In this document: in pieces, positions 19,283-29,093 of the stretch
Layout of the letters: each line of letters begins with the position of its first letter
Numbering within the stretch: the first letter of the stretch is position 1
Assembly (NCBI GenBank): GCA_038144195.1
Contig: JAYQNH010000002.1
Coordinates: 372,001-436,000, forward strand
Direction of reading: 5' to 3'
From: VMDJ01 sp038144195
GTDB lineage: Bacteria; Pseudomonadota; Gammaproteobacteria; Chromatiales; Chromatiaceae
Length of the DNA: 64,000 nucleotides
Translations under genes and position numbers: made by a program
Notes under the pieces: generated by a model
Databases searched by the model: none
What the model was told of the DNA's origin: nothing
What the model saw: the letters and a program-made list of their open reading frames with translations, nothing else

Positions 19283-20638
19283 TTACGCGCCTGGGTTACA
19301 TGCGCCGAGCTCGCCCGCGACATCTGCCATGTCTGGTGCGTACTCAACTTGTGCACGTGGGGTAACTTCAACGATCTTCAACAAGTCAAATTGTGAAGAT
19401 GGGTTCTCGTTACCTTTTACAACCAATACGTCTTTGAAGCACTGGTGGTCAGCTGCACGGTACTCAGTAGGACCGTTACCCATACCGTCGAACTTGAAGC
19501 CTTCAAGTGCATCAATTACGCCACATGGGTTGAAGGTACCTGCCATTTGACACGCGTTTGCGTACAAAATGGTTTGTACGTAACAAGTGTGAGCAGCCTG
19601 TGATGGTGGGAAGCCATACTCTGCACCAAATGACTTAACGAATGCTTTTGAACCTTCATCAGTCAATGACCAGTTCCAGTTAGTAGAACCGTAAATACCT
19701 TTGATGTTCTCACCAGCACCTTGTGCCATCAAACGTGAGAATAGAGGTACAACGATCTGGAAGTCCTTACCGTTAACTTGCTTGTCACGCAGACCGAACT
19801 GAACAGCCTGAGTCAAAGAGTTAACCATGTCCTTACCGTAGTGGTTCAGTACCAATACATCAGCGCCAGAGTTCAATACTGGAGTGATGTACTGAGAGAA
19901 GTCACCCGCACCTAATGGAGTACGTACTGCTGCTGCAGTTTTCCAACCCATGTCTTCGGTGTACTTCTTGATTGAACCTTCTTGTGACCAACCCCAAGAG
20001 TAGTCAGCAGTCAGGTGGTAAGCGGTACGGTCAGTACCGAACTCTTTCTTCAAGATTGGAGCCAATGCTGCGCCTGACATCTCAGTGTTGAAGAAGTGAC
20101 GGAAACCGTTCTTCTTGCGGTCTTTACCAGTAGTGTCGTTTGAGTGAGTCAAACCTGCCATGAAGATTACGCCAGCTTCCTGACATAGACCTTGTACAGC
20201 GATCGCAACACCTGAAGAAGAACCACCAGTGATCATCACTGCGCCGTCCTTTTCGATCATACGCTTCGCAGAAGCACGCGCTGCGTCTGATTTAGTTTGC
20301 GTATCACCAGTTACATAAGCAACTTTCTTACCATTGACACCGTTACCTTTCAGTACACAGTTAGTCATGGTGTTAAGCATACCGCCGTCGCCTTCACCGT
20401 TTAGGTGCTTAACAGCTAGCTTGTATGCACGTAATTCGTCTGCGCCCTCGTCAGCGTATGCGCCGGTCTGAGGAACGTTGAAACCTAAAGTGACAGTGCC
20501 ACCCTTTGGCTCGTTCACGTAGGCGTGAGCAGTTGAAGTGAGAATGGTTGGCGCTGCCACTGCTGCTGCAGTTGCCGCTGAAGCTTTCATAAAGCCACGG
20601 CGAGACAGAGTGCCGAACTTTTCGTTATCAGTTGACAT
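19283..20638 (-). CDS. ABC transporter substrate-binding protein, Tat-exported, HAAT/LivK type
   Basis: A periplasmic binding protein of 451 residues. The ATG at 20638 has a GGAGGA 8 bases upstream and is preferred over an in-frame ATG 15 bases earlier. The N-terminus holds a twin-arginine signal (LSRRGFMKASAATAAAV, cleavage after AHA), so it is exported folded. The mature part has the type-I periplasmic fold of the LivJ/AmiC family (GGTVTLGFNVPQTGAYADEG, ITGGSSSGVAIAVQGLCQE). It is longer than E. coli LivJ/LivK and the Tat signal is unlike theirs. The ligand may be an amino acid, amide or another small compound; sequence alone does not say. Confidence 0.88.
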   Translation of the reverse strand: MSTDNEKFGTLSRRGFMKASAATAAAVAAPTILTSTAHAYVNEPKGGTVTLGFNVPQTGAYADEGADELRAYKLAVKHLNGEGDGGMLNTMTNCVLKGNGVNGKKVAYVTGDTQTKSDAARASAKRMIEKDGAVMITGGSSSGVAIAVQGLCQEAGVIFMAGLTHSNDTTGKDRKKNGFRHFFNTEMSGAALAPILKKEFGTDRTAYHLTADYSWGWSQEGSIKKYTEDMGWKTAAAVRTPLGAGDFSQYITPVLNSGADVLVLNHYGKDMVNSLTQAVQFGLRDKQVNGKDFQIVVPLFSRLMAQGAGENIKGIYGSTNWNWSLTDEGSKAFVKSFGAEYGFPPSQAAHTCYVQTILYANACQMAGTFNPCGVIDALEGFKFDGMGNGPTEYRAADHQCFKDVLVVKGNENPSSQFDLLKIVEVTPRAQVEYAPDMADVAGELGACNPGA

Positions 20639-20909
20639 CAGTTTGTCCTCCAAACTTTTGATAGGTTATTTTATCGTTATAACGTACAGCTAAACCCTTT
20701 ACTCACATGGCGTGAAGGGCAAAAACCGTCGGGCGACTCTAGCAAAGAGGACGCAATAGAGCAGTCCTTTAAAAATATAATATTTATTAATAGAAGAACT
20801 TGCTTATAAAGCAAATTAACCAAGGCAGTTTTAAAAATTACTTCAAGCTCATATACTTGTGCTAAACCAGAATAATAAAAAGTATTTAACTCTCTGAATT
20901 TGGATTCAC

Positions 20910-21305
20910 ATGCGTAATCTTGCTGTATTGATTTGCGTGCTTTTGTTCACGACTACTTCACACGCTCGTTGGTTTGAAACAACCGATGTTGAGAAAGGCT
21001 CGTCCCTTTATGCGGATAATTGCGCGTCATGTCATGGCGTTAATGCAGAAGGTGATAAGCATTGGCCAATGCCAACCTCTAAAGGGCACTACCCCGCACC
21101 ACCTTTAAATGGCATGGCACACACTTGGCATCATCCATTGCGCCAGCTAGTGGCAACAGTGACCTTTGGTAATGGCTCAATGCCTGGTTACCAACATCAG
21201 TTAACTACGCAACAAATCCTCGATATCTTGGCCTTTGTTCAAAGCCGTTGGCCAGATGAAATCTATGCAGACTGGTCAAAGATGAACGAGCGCCACCCAG
21301 GCTAA
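20910..21305 (+). CDS. Periplasmic c-type cytochrome (monohaem)
   Basis: A 131-residue exported protein. The signal peptide is MRNLAVLICVLLFTTTSHA, and a single haem site is at C38-A-S-C41-H42. The likely distal ligand is the Met in FGNGSMPGY (~residue 90). The fold matches small class-I cytochromes c (GSSLYADNCASCHG, then a C-terminal helix TTQQILDILAFVQSRWP). The preceding 270 bases are AT-rich and hold the promoter, and a hairpin (CGGGTGTT/AACACCCG) follows the stop. There are no neighbouring oxidase genes to name an electron partner. Confidence 0.9.
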   Translation: MRNLAVLICVLLFTTTSHARWFETTDVEKGSSLYADNCASCHGVNAEGDKHWPMPTSKGHYPAPPLNGMAHTWHHPLRQLVATVTFGNGSMPGYQHQLTTQQILDILAFVQSRWPDEIYADWSKMNERHPG

Positions 21306-21344
21306 AACCTTCGGGTGTTATTCAACACCCGCTACAATCTTTAC

Positions 21345-22325
21345 ATGACTTTTTCCGCTCACCGCTTTTGCGTTGCGCCGATGCTTGATTGGACAGATCG
21401 ACATTGTCGATTCTTTCATCGTCAGCTAACGCAACACGCCATGCTCCACACCGAGATGATTACTACCGGTGCATTGATCTATCGTGAGCCAGGTCGCTTT
21501 CTCGATTACAACGCTGAAGAACATCCTGTTGCCTTACAGCTGGGCGGAAGCGAGCCAAAAGAACTCGCGTATTGTGCAAAGCTGGCTGAAGATTGGGGCT
21601 ATGACGAAGTAAACCTGAATGTCGGCTGCCCGTCTGATCGCGTGCAGAACGGACGCTTTGGGGCCTGCTTAATGGGAACGCCCGAGGTAGTTGCAGAGAG
21701 TGTTGCTTCGATGAAAGCTGCAACCATTGTGCCCATCACGGTTAAACATCGCATTGGTATTGATAATCAAGATAGTTATGAAGAGCTACATCGCTTTGTA
21801 CAACTAAGTGCCGAGGCGGGCTGTGAAACCTTTATCGTCCATGCACGTAAAGCATGGCTACAAGGCTTAAGTCCAAAAGAAAATCGTGATATACCGCCAT
21901 TGAACTACGATGTGGTTTATCAACTCAAACAGGACTTCCCTCAACTCAACCTGATCATTAACGGTGGCATCACCACGCTCAATGTCGCAAACGAACAACT
22001 CAAACATGTCGATGGTGTGATGATGGGACGCGAGGCATACAGTAACCCTTGGTTACTTCAGCAGGTCGATACACAATTCTTTAACGATGATGCAAAGGTG
22101 ACCCACCGCTCACACGTCATTGACGCGATGATTCCTTACATCGAAGAACAACTAAGCAACGATATCTATCTCAGTCACATCACCCGTCATATGCTGGGTT
22201 TATATCAAGGCTTACCAGGCGCACGCACTTACCGTCGCCACCTCTCTGAGAACGCCACGAAAAAAGGTGCCAATCTACAAGTGCTGCTCGATGCGGTTGC
22301 ACTTGTCACAGACCCACTCGATTGA
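21345..22325 (+). CDS. dusA: tRNA-dihydrouridine(20/20a) synthase DusA
   Basis: An FMN enzyme that reduces U20/U20a in tRNA. I start at the ATG at 21345 (MTFSAHRFCVAPMLDWTDRH), as in E. coli DusA; the frame extends upstream only to a GTG at 21315. Family markers are CVAPMLDWTDRHCR, LQLGGSEPKELA, the catalytic cysteine in NLNVGCPSDRVQNGRFGACL, HARKAWLQGLSPKENR and GVMMGREAY. The length of 326 residues is normal. No disruption is seen. Confidence 0.95.
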   Translation: MTFSAHRFCVAPMLDWTDRHCRFFHRQLTQHAMLHTEMITTGALIYREPGRFLDYNAEEHPVALQLGGSEPKELAYCAKLAEDWGYDEVNLNVGCPSDRVQNGRFGACLMGTPEVVAESVASMKAATIVPITVKHRIGIDNQDSYEELHRFVQLSAEAGCETFIVHARKAWLQGLSPKENRDIPPLNYDVVYQLKQDFPQLNLIINGGITTLNVANEQLKHVDGVMMGREAYSNPWLLQQVDTQFFNDDAKVTHRSHVIDAMIPYIEEQLSNDIYLSHITRHMLGLYQGLPGARTYRRHLSENATKKGANLQVLLDAVALVTDPLD

Positions 22326-22402
22326 CGCATACAAGCGATCTCTCTACACTGCGCGCCAACGCGTCTTTGTTGACGAATCAAACACTTAACGGAGTACACA
22401 CC

Positions 22403-22618
22403 ATGTCTATCGAACGAATTGTTATGGCATTTGCCGGCATCATGATCATGCTGACACTGGCTTTAGGCACTGAAGGCAGCCCAATTTTCCACAGCACTAA
22501 CTGGCATTGGTTCACCGCCTTTATCGGTTTCAACTTGCTGCAATCATCTTTCACAGGCTTCTGCCCATTGGCAATGATCTTGAAGAAAGTTGGCAAGCAA
22601 CCAGGCTCAGCGTTCTAA
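22403..22618 (+). CDS. DUF2892 (YgaP C-terminal-like) inner-membrane protein
   Basis: A 71-residue protein with two hydrophobic helices separated by a short polar loop, starting at the ATG at 22403 with GGAG about 8 bases upstream. MSIERIVMAFAGIMIMLTLAL and FIGFNLLQSSFTGFCPLAMI match the DUF2892 family, the membrane tail of rhodanese YgaP that also occurs alone. The conserved GFCP segment near the second helix is present. It may act in sulfur/redox handling at the membrane, but that is family inference only. Confidence 0.85.
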   Translation: MSIERIVMAFAGIMIMLTLALGTEGSPIFHSTNWHWFTAFIGFNLLQSSFTGFCPLAMILKKVGKQPGSAF

Positions 22619-22635
22619 GCTGAACACAAGACATA

Positions 22636-22662
22636 AAAAAACCGGCGTTAGCCGGTTTTTTA
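22636..22662. terminator. Bidirectional intrinsic terminator
   Basis: AAAAAACCGGC, loop GTTA, GCCGGTTTTTT. It separates two convergent genes and would work in both directions. Confidence 0.88.
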
Positions 22663-22672
22663 TGTGTGTCGT

Positions 22673-23185
22673 TTAATGACTCTCTTTGCCTTTACCCGAT
22701 ATGTAATCGGTCAGCGCAAACATCAAACCAGAGAACACCAACGCAATGTGAATACCCACCTTCCACGCTAAAGACTCATTGCTCAATGTTTCAGTATTCA
22801 AGAAGGCTTTCAATAACTCAACTGTTGAGATCGCAACCACCGCACCGATCAGCTTCAACTTAAGATCAGCAAAGCCAACCTTACCCATCCAACCTGGACG
22901 GTCTTCATGGTCACCAATGGCAAACTTAGAGACAAAGTTCTCATAGCCACTGAAGGCAATAATCAACAACAGACCTGCTAATAACGCCGTATCAATCAAG
23001 GTCAAAATACTTAGGATAGGTTGTTCAGCTGCACCGGTTAGCACACCACTCATCAATGAGAACAGCTCCTTGCCAAACTTAATCAGCAAGGCAATTACTG
23101 ACACCATCAAGCCTATAAAAAATGGCGCCAATAACCAGCGCATTTTAAAGAAGCTGTTTTCTAGCCAGGTTTCAAAATCTTTCAT
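22673..23185 (-). CDS. UPF0114/YqhA-family membrane protein
   Basis: A 170-residue integral membrane protein with about four helices. The N-terminus LENSFFKMRWLLAPFFIGLM and the SGYENFVSKF segment are typical of the YqhA (UPF0114, TIGR00645) family, whose function is unknown. It lies 16 bases downstream of rimO and ends just before a bidirectional terminator, so it is probably the last gene of the rimO transcript. Confidence 0.88.
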   Translation of the reverse strand: MKDFETWLENSFFKMRWLLAPFFIGLMVSVIALLIKFGKELFSLMSGVLTGAAEQPILSILTLIDTALLAGLLLIIAFSGYENFVSKFAIGDHEDRPGWMGKVGFADLKLKLIGAVVAISTVELLKAFLNTETLSNESLAWKVGIHIALVFSGLMFALTDYISGKGKESH

Positions 23186-23201
23186 CGTTTTCTCTTAAGC
23201 C

Positions 23202-24526
23202 TTAAATTGGCTCAGCAAATAAATCGTGTTCATCGTAACCGCTAACCTGCACTTCGATAAAGTCGCCTGCCGCAACATCGTCCCATCCGCCGTGAATGAT
23301 CACCTGACCATCAACCTCAGGCGCATCACCCGGACCACGCGCAATCATATGATCATCATGCACTTCATCAACAAGCACGATCATTTCACGACCGACTTGT
23401 CCGGCTAATTTATTACGTGAGATCTCCGCTTGAATTTCCATAAAGCGCTGCAAACGATCTTGCTTTATCTCTTCCGGTATTTGATTCGGTAAATCATTGG
23501 CCGTAGCACCATCCACCGGTGAATAGGCAAACGCACCGACACGATCCAAGTTGGCTTCTTGTACAAACTCAAGCAGTTGATCGAAGTCGTCTTCCGTCTC
23601 ACCCGGGAAGCCAACGATAAAGGTTGAACGCAAAGTCAGTTCAGGACACATCTCACGCCAACGCTTGATGCGATCGAGTACCTTTTCTGTCGCTGCAGGT
23701 CGCTTCATCGCACGCAACACCGATTCACTTCCATGCTGCAGATGGCATATCCAGATAAGGCAAGATCAATCCTTCTGCCATCATCGGAATCAAATCATCG
23801 ACATGCGGATACGGATAGACATAATGCATTCGCACCCATGCAGGCAGCTGACCTAACTCACGCGCCAAGGTGCGCAAGCGAGTATCAAGTGGTTTACCGT
23901 TAGCGATATCCATTCGATATTTAAGATCAACGCCATAGGCACTCGTATCTTGTGACACGACGAGTAATTCGCGCACACCTGATTCGACTAAGCGTTCAGC
24001 TTCAGTGAGCACCTCACCAATCGGACGACTCACTAAGTCGCCTCGCAAGCCCGGAATAATGCAGAAGCTACAACGATGATTGCAGCCTTCAGAGATCTTT
24101 AGATAGGCATAATGTTTTGGTGTGAGCTTAATACCCTGCGGTGGCACCAAACTGGTGAACGGATCATGCGGCGCAGGTTGATGCTTGTGTACCGCTTGCA
24201 TCACTTCTTCGTACGCATGCGCACCTGTTACCTCTAACACTCGTGGATGTGTTTCACGGATCTCGTCAGCTCGTTTGCCTAAACAGCCGGTAACAATCAC
24301 TCGGCCATTAGCATCAATCGCCTCACCGATCGCATCTAGCGACTCTTCAACTGCTGCATCGATAAATCCGCAGGTATTCACAATGACCAAATCGGCATCT
24401 TCATAGCTTGGCGAGAGGCTATATCCCTCGGCACGCAGCTGAGTCAGAATTCGCTCAGAATCCACCAAATTCTTTAGGGCATCCCAAGCTCACAAAGCCA
24501 ATTTTTGCGGCATTTTGATCAGACAT
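23202..24526 (-). CDS. rimO: Ribosomal protein S12 methylthiotransferase RimO (two frameshifts)
   Basis: RimO is a radical-SAM enzyme with two Fe-S clusters that adds a methylthio group to S12 Asp88. The true start is the ATG at 24526 (MSDQNAAKIGFVSLGCPK). One extra base near 24472 breaks the frame after CPK, and a second extra base near 23744 breaks it within the conserved YLDMPLQHGSESVL segment. Across the breaks all parts are present: the MTTase cysteines (SLGCPK, NTCGF, TGCLGK), the radical-SAM EGCNHRCSFC, and the C-terminal TRAM domain. About 441 residues when repaired, as in E. coli. Confidence 0.9.
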
Positions 24527-24800
24527 CGCTAACGTTCTTAATTTGTAAGAAAAAATCCCGCGCAATGGTGCGCGAGGCGCTACATAACTACAAGTTTTTA
24601 GTCATTCAAAAGACCCTTAAAAACCCAGTAAAACAATCAAGAAATTAAGATTAATTACATATAAATCAGAAACTTAATTGTCATAAAAAAAATATTGATC
24701 GTATAAAAATGACCGTGTTGTGATTGTGACAATGGGATGACAGACTGCGTCTCGAATTAAGGGACATCCCTTATCGCGACCCTCAAAATTGGAGCAGTAG

Positions 24801-24941
24801 ATGAAAGCAATGATCGGAAGCGCATTCGCCAAGATTTGTAACGATATCCCAGGTGTTTGCATTGTTCTCCAGACCTCATTAGCCATCGTAATCTCAGGTG
24901 TTCTCGGATACCTCTTCGTCACTCAGGAACTTATGAAATAA
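24801..24941 (+). CDS. Putative small membrane peptide (46 residues)
   Basis: An ATG at 24801 with GGAG 7 bases upstream opens a 46-codon frame ending at TAA 24939-24941. The peptide starts MKAMIGSAFAKICND and contains one hydrophobic stretch (VCIVLQTSLAIVISGVLGYL) ending in a short polar tail. I recognise no family. It lies alone in the AT-rich gap between rimO and the cobalamin riboswitch; the 270 bases before it hold nothing I can name. The good ribosome site and clean helix argue for translation; the small size argues for caution. Confidence 0.4.
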   Translation: MKAMIGSAFAKICNDIPGVCIVLQTSLAIVISGVLGYLFVTQELMK

Positions 24942-25007
24942 GACCTCAGTCGCTCAGGCCAGCCCGCTGCTGTCCTTGACTCCCCTCTCTCTACTCTTTA
25001 ATGTCCG

Positions 25008-25250
25008 CGCCTCGTTCGAGGTGCCTTAGGTTTCTTACCCTCAGGTTAAACGGGAAGTTGGTGACATCCATCGGATTCAATCCAACACTGCCCCCGCAAC
25101 GGTGATCACGTCTCGTACTTACATCAGCCACTGGATTTCGATCTGGGAAGGCGTAAGCACTTTATTCGCGTGTCAGTCCGGATACCGGCCCGAACTCAGT
25201 AGTTAAACCATGTTGCGGTGGGCAACCGGGTAAAGACATGCGGAAATCTC
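25008..25250 (+). promoter_or_regulatory. Cobalamin (AdoCbl-type) riboswitch
   Basis: The conserved cobalamin aptamer elements occur in order: GAGGTGCC (~25018), TTAAACGGGAAG with TGGTG (25046-25064), CACTGCCCCCGCAACGGT (25086-25103) and the B12 box AGTCCGGATACCGGCC (25174-25189). A further hairpin (GTTGC/GCAAC, ~25213-25228) lies between the aptamer and the receptor start and may be the expression platform. It sits 80-100 bases upstream of a TonB-dependent receptor that shares the B12 theme with the next gene. Cobalamin binding would shut off the receptor. Confidence 0.93.
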
Positions 25251-25328
25251 ATCGATAACTGCCTAGCCGTGCTTTGCCCAAAATCCACTGCGCACCAAAA
25301 GATGCGGGGATGCATCTAAGGGCAAAAA

Positions 25329-27303
25329 ATGAAGACGTTAGTTTCTGCTGCGGTGTTTGCAGCACTTACCACGACAGCTATTGCTGAGCCGATTACGATT
25401 TTTATTTCGGGCAATCGTTCTGAAACCCCAGGGCTAGGCATTCCAGCAGCAACAACTGTTATTGGCGCTAAAGAGATAGAAGAAAGTGGTGCATCGAACC
25501 TGTACGAACTCTTTAGTACTGTTAACGGCATTCAAGTCTCAGACAGCTCTAGTGGTGGCGGTAATGCAAATATCGATATGCGCGGTTTTGGTGAAACATC
25601 TCAATCTAACGTCGCCATACTGATAAACAATCAGAAGATAAACACCACAACTGATGCAACTGTATGGAATTTACATGCCATAAATCTTGATAACGTTGAA
25701 CGTATTGAAATCATCAGAGGTAGCTCAGGCGTGCTCTACGGCAGCCAAGTAGTTGGCGGACTAATTAACATAATTACAAAAGATGTTATCGGAGATAAAA
25801 TATCTATTAAGCAATCGCTGGGTAGTTACAACACTACTGAAACATCAATTAATCTTGCGAGAAGCACCTATAACATTGGCTCAATAGATACCTGGTCACG
25901 CACATTAATGCTTACAAGAAAAAATCTGATGGCTATAGATATAATAATGCGTTGGAAGTTGAACGTTTAGATCTTGGCATGAGATTTAACCATGGAAACA
26001 ACATTACGACTTTAAACGTGCAATCTTTGTTCGACCATCTACAAACACCTGGTGCACTTTCAATGCTATGGAAGTGGAATCTAATCGAAGACAGTCATTC
26101 TATGACCCTACAGGGAACACACATACAACCCCAGCAAGTCCGTGCAGGTTTTCTTGGTGACTTCACCGAAAACAAAACAAACACTTTAACTGCAAGCCAT
26201 AAGAGAGCATTAACTTCAAAAACTGATTTAGATATCTCAGGGCGATATCAAAAAGTTGAAAGAACATTCAAAACAGGTGGCCGTACTTAACGGGCAAACA
26301 ATACAATCAAGATAAATGGATCATTGAAATCAATCCTCACTTCTTAACAAGCTCTATATATGGTTCGACTTCATATGGATTCGATTTAAATAACTCTAGT
26401 TACTCACTATCTTCCGGCCAAAGTAACAATCAAAAAATTTACGCTGGATATGCCCAGCATGAAATTCAGTTAACTCAGGAGTTATCAGCAACTACCGGGG
26501 CAAGATATTCAACTGTTACAAATGAGCTGTACAACTCATTTAGCTCACCAACCACAGGAAAAACCAATGTCAAGTTTTTTTGTCAAAAGCATTGGGCTTA
26601 ATTATTCAGCAAACAAAAATCTCCGTTTTTTTGCCCGAATTGATGAAAACTTTCGCTTCGCAAAAGTTGATGAACACACCAACGCTCAATCAGGCATAGG
26701 ACTTAAAAGATCAAAACGGCATTTCCTATGAAGTAGGCGGCGATTCAATGTCAATAAATTTAAAGTGAATGCAGTCTTATCAAGATTAAATTTAGAGAAC
26801 GAAATCACCAGCAAATTAGTTTCAGGCACTCCATACAATTTCAATTTGGACAAAACAACAAAAGATTCCCTACAGGTCTTTAGAATTTGCACCAAGAATA
26901 GACCTTGTCTAAATTAACGGAGGCGCTGAATTTATTGATGCGCAAATCACAAGGGCGCCTCACGACGGAAATAAAACTCCTGGAGTGGCTGAAAAAACAT
27001 TCAACTTCAGTGCAACTTGGCTCAAAAATAAGATCACATTCATTCATTGTCATCCAAATGGATTGGCGAGCAATTCTTAACCACTGACTTCAACAACGAT
27101 CGACCCAAGCTCGATAGTTACAAAATATTCAACTATAACTTTAACCACAAAATTGAAGATTGGAATCTTGGTTTTAGAATTGAGAACCTAACTAATGAAA
27201 AATACATTTCTTTTGGTGCTACATCATGAAAGGCGGAGCTGATGGATATTACCCAGCTCCAGAACGCAACTTCATGCTAACTGCAAAATACACCTTCGAG
27301 TAA
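25329..27303 (+). pseudogene. btuB: TonB-dependent cobalamin receptor, BtuB-like, frame broken many times
   Basis: An outer-membrane receptor of roughly 655 residues if repaired. The first frame has a signal peptide (MKTLVSAAVFAALTTTAIA), a weak TonB box (EPITIFISG) and a plug domain (LYELFSTVNGIQV, VERIEIIRGSSGVLYGS, VGGLINIITK). The barrel continues in shifting frames, with breaks near 25908, 26285, 26575, 26707, 26745, 26890 and several later ones, to a C-terminus ending KYTFE at 27303. Many breaks are at A or T runs (for example seven T at ~26575). Position behind a B12 riboswitch and before a cobalamin adenosyltransferase supports BtuB. Either decayed or badly called sequence. Confidence 0.85.
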
Positions 27304-27306
27304 CCA

Positions 27307-27854
27307 ATGCCCCGCTTAACCAAAATCTACACACGCACAGGTGACGATGGCACGACCGGCTTAGCAGGCGGCGAACGTGTGCGTAAAGATTCTGCGCGCA
27401 TTGAAGCGATGGGCGATATCGATGAGCTCAATTCGCTTATCGGTCTCATTCGCTCATTACCCGGCGAAGCTCAGGGTATCGATGAGATGCTCGAATCGAT
27501 TCAGCATCGACTCTTTGATATCGGCGGTGAGCTCGCCATGCCCGGCTATGAATTGCCAAGCCCGAATGGACTGAGCGCCTAGAAAACTGGCTTGATCAGC
27601 TCAATGCCGACCTACCCACACTCAAAGAGTTCATCTTGCCCGGTGGCTCTCATCGCGGAGCCGCATGCCATCAAGCACGTGCGGTATGCCGCCGAGCTGA
27701 GCGTGCGCTTATTCATCTCACCGACACAGACACGGTAAACTCTCACTCATTGACCTATTTGAATCGTTTGTCCGATCTCTTATTTGTCATCGCACGCACA
27801 TTGGTTTTGCGTGACGGCGGCAACGAAGTGACCTGGCAAAAAGGCATTGAGTAA
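27307..27854 (+). CDS. Cob(I)alamin adenosyltransferase, PduO type (frameshifted)
   Basis: This enzyme transfers adenosyl from ATP to cob(I)alamin to make coenzyme B12. The N-terminal TRTGDDGTTGLAGGERVRKD is the PduO-type ATP-binding motif. One base is missing near 27565, after which the frame continues WTERLENWLDQLNADLP and then the C-terminal helices with FILPGGSHRGAACHQARAVCRRAER. Repaired length is about 183 residues, normal for PduO/MMAB. It lies 3 bases after the receptor and shares its riboswitch-controlled transcript. The downstream stop abuts the next start. Confidence 0.9.
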
Positions 27855-28622
27855 ATGAACAAATCAACAATTGTCGTCGTTGGCATCGGCGAGATGGGCA
27901 GCGTGTTTGCCCGCGGCTTTATGCGCCTTGGCTATCCCGTATATCCGGTAACCCGAGGTACCGGTATCAACGCACTCGCAAGCGAACTTCCTAATCCTCA
28001 GCTCGTACTCGTAGCCGTTGGCGAGGCAACACTGCAAGACACACTGAAGAGCATTCCTTCTCAATGGTCTGACAAGTTAGCGCTACTGCAAAACGAGCTG
28101 CTTCCTAAAGACTATGCTCACATCAATAACCCCACCGTTATCTCTGTCTGGTTTGAGAAGAAAAAAGGCCAAGACTCAAAGCCTCTAATTCCGTCCCCTG
28201 CGTTTGGCCCGCAAGCTCAACTGCTTGTTGATGCACTTAACGCGCTAGACATTCCTGCTCGCTCCATTGCTTCAGCTGATGCAATGAACTTTGAGCTAGT
28301 CGTTAAGAATGTCTACATCGTGACCACCAATATCGCTGGCCTTCGTGTTGGTGGTGATGTCGGTACACTTTGGAAAGAACACGAATCTTTCGCTCGTGAC
28401 GTGGCAAACGATGTCATTGATATTCAAGAAGCACTCACCGAACAAACTTACGATCGTGACGCATTGATCGCCGCCATGCTCGAAGCCTTCGAAGGCGACC
28501 TTGAGCACAAATGCATGGGGCGCAGCGCACCTGCACGTTTAGAGCGCGCTATCGCACATGCCGATAACTTTGGTTTGAGCACACCCACATTGCGCGCTAT
28601 CGCACAGGAGACTCAAGCATGA
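27855..28622 (+). CDS. NAD(P)-binding protein, ketopantoate-reductase-like fold
   Basis: A 255-residue protein with an N-terminal Rossmann motif (VVGIGEMGSVFARGF, ~8-22). It is followed by a helical C-terminal half resembling the 6-phosphogluconate-dehydrogenase/ApbA superfamily (VVKNVYIVTTNIAGL, ~153-167). No close family is recognised and the substrate is unknown. Its start abuts the adenosyltransferase stop and its stop overlaps the FKBP start by 4 bases, so it is inside one long operon reaching ispH. Confidence 0.6.
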   Translation: MNKSTIVVVGIGEMGSVFARGFMRLGYPVYPVTRGTGINALASELPNPQLVLVAVGEATLQDTLKSIPSQWSDKLALLQNELLPKDYAHINNPTVISVWFEKKKGQDSKPLIPSPAFGPQAQLLVDALNALDIPARSIASADAMNFELVVKNVYIVTTNIAGLRVGGDVGTLWKEHESFARDVANDVIDIQEALTEQTYDRDALIAAMLEAFEGDLEHKCMGRSAPARLERAIAHADNFGLSTPTLRAIAQETQA

Positions 28623-29092
28623 GCCAGTTACGCGAAATTATTCCGGGTTCTGCGGTCACCCTGCACTTTTCACTATCGTTACCTGATGGCACCCCAGCGA
28701 TATCCACCTTTGATGATGAGCCACTGAGCTTTCACATGGGCGATAAGACCTTTCAGCCATCGATGGAGATCGCGCTGTATGGTTTAAAAGCCGGTGATGA
28801 GCAAACACTCACGCTCACCACTAACCAAGCGTATGGCGAGCCGGACCCATCCTTAGTACAAGAGATGCCATTGGGCGACTTTACCGATGCTAAGCCAGAG
28901 CTCGATCAGATCATGACCTTCTCGCTGCCTGATGGTGAAGAGACGATGGGCGTGATTCGTGAGATCACCGACACCCATGCCATGGTCGACTTCAATCATC
29001 CATTGGCCGGACACGAAGTGGTTTTCACCGTGAAGATTTTGGATGTAGGCTTACCTGACCCCACCATGATTCAGGACTTAATCGAGAACTAA
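28619..29092 (+). CDS. fkpB: FKBP-type peptidyl-prolyl isomerase, SlpA/FkpB type
   Basis: A 157-residue cytosolic FKBP with the SlyD/SlpA arrangement: an FKBP N-terminal half (ITPGSAVTLHFSL-like start, FHMGDKTFQPSMEIALYGL), an inserted chaperone flap (NQAYGEPDPSLVQEMPLGDF) and a C-terminal FKBP strand (VDFNHPLAGHEVVFTVKIL). It lacks the His-rich tail of SlyD. It lies 1 base upstream of ispH, the same gene order (fkpB-ispH) as in E. coli, which supports the name. Confidence 0.93.
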   Translation: MSQLREIIPGSAVTLHFSLSLPDGTPAISTFDDEPLSFHMGDKTFQPSMEIALYGLKAGDEQTLTLTTNQAYGEPDPSLVQEMPLGDFTDAKPELDQIMTFSLPDGEETMGVIREITDTHAMVDFNHPLAGHEVVFTVKILDVGLPDPTMIQDLIEN

Positions 29093-29093
29093 G

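Noticed and set aside
19283..20638. Urea-transport binding protein UrtA
   Set aside because: No urease or urt-specific neighbours are present and the sequence lacks features I associate with UrtA. I left the ligand open.
24674..24922. An 82-residue minus-strand frame
   Set aside because: No start with a ribosome site and no recognisable sequence. The plus-strand 46-residue frame in the same place is better supported.
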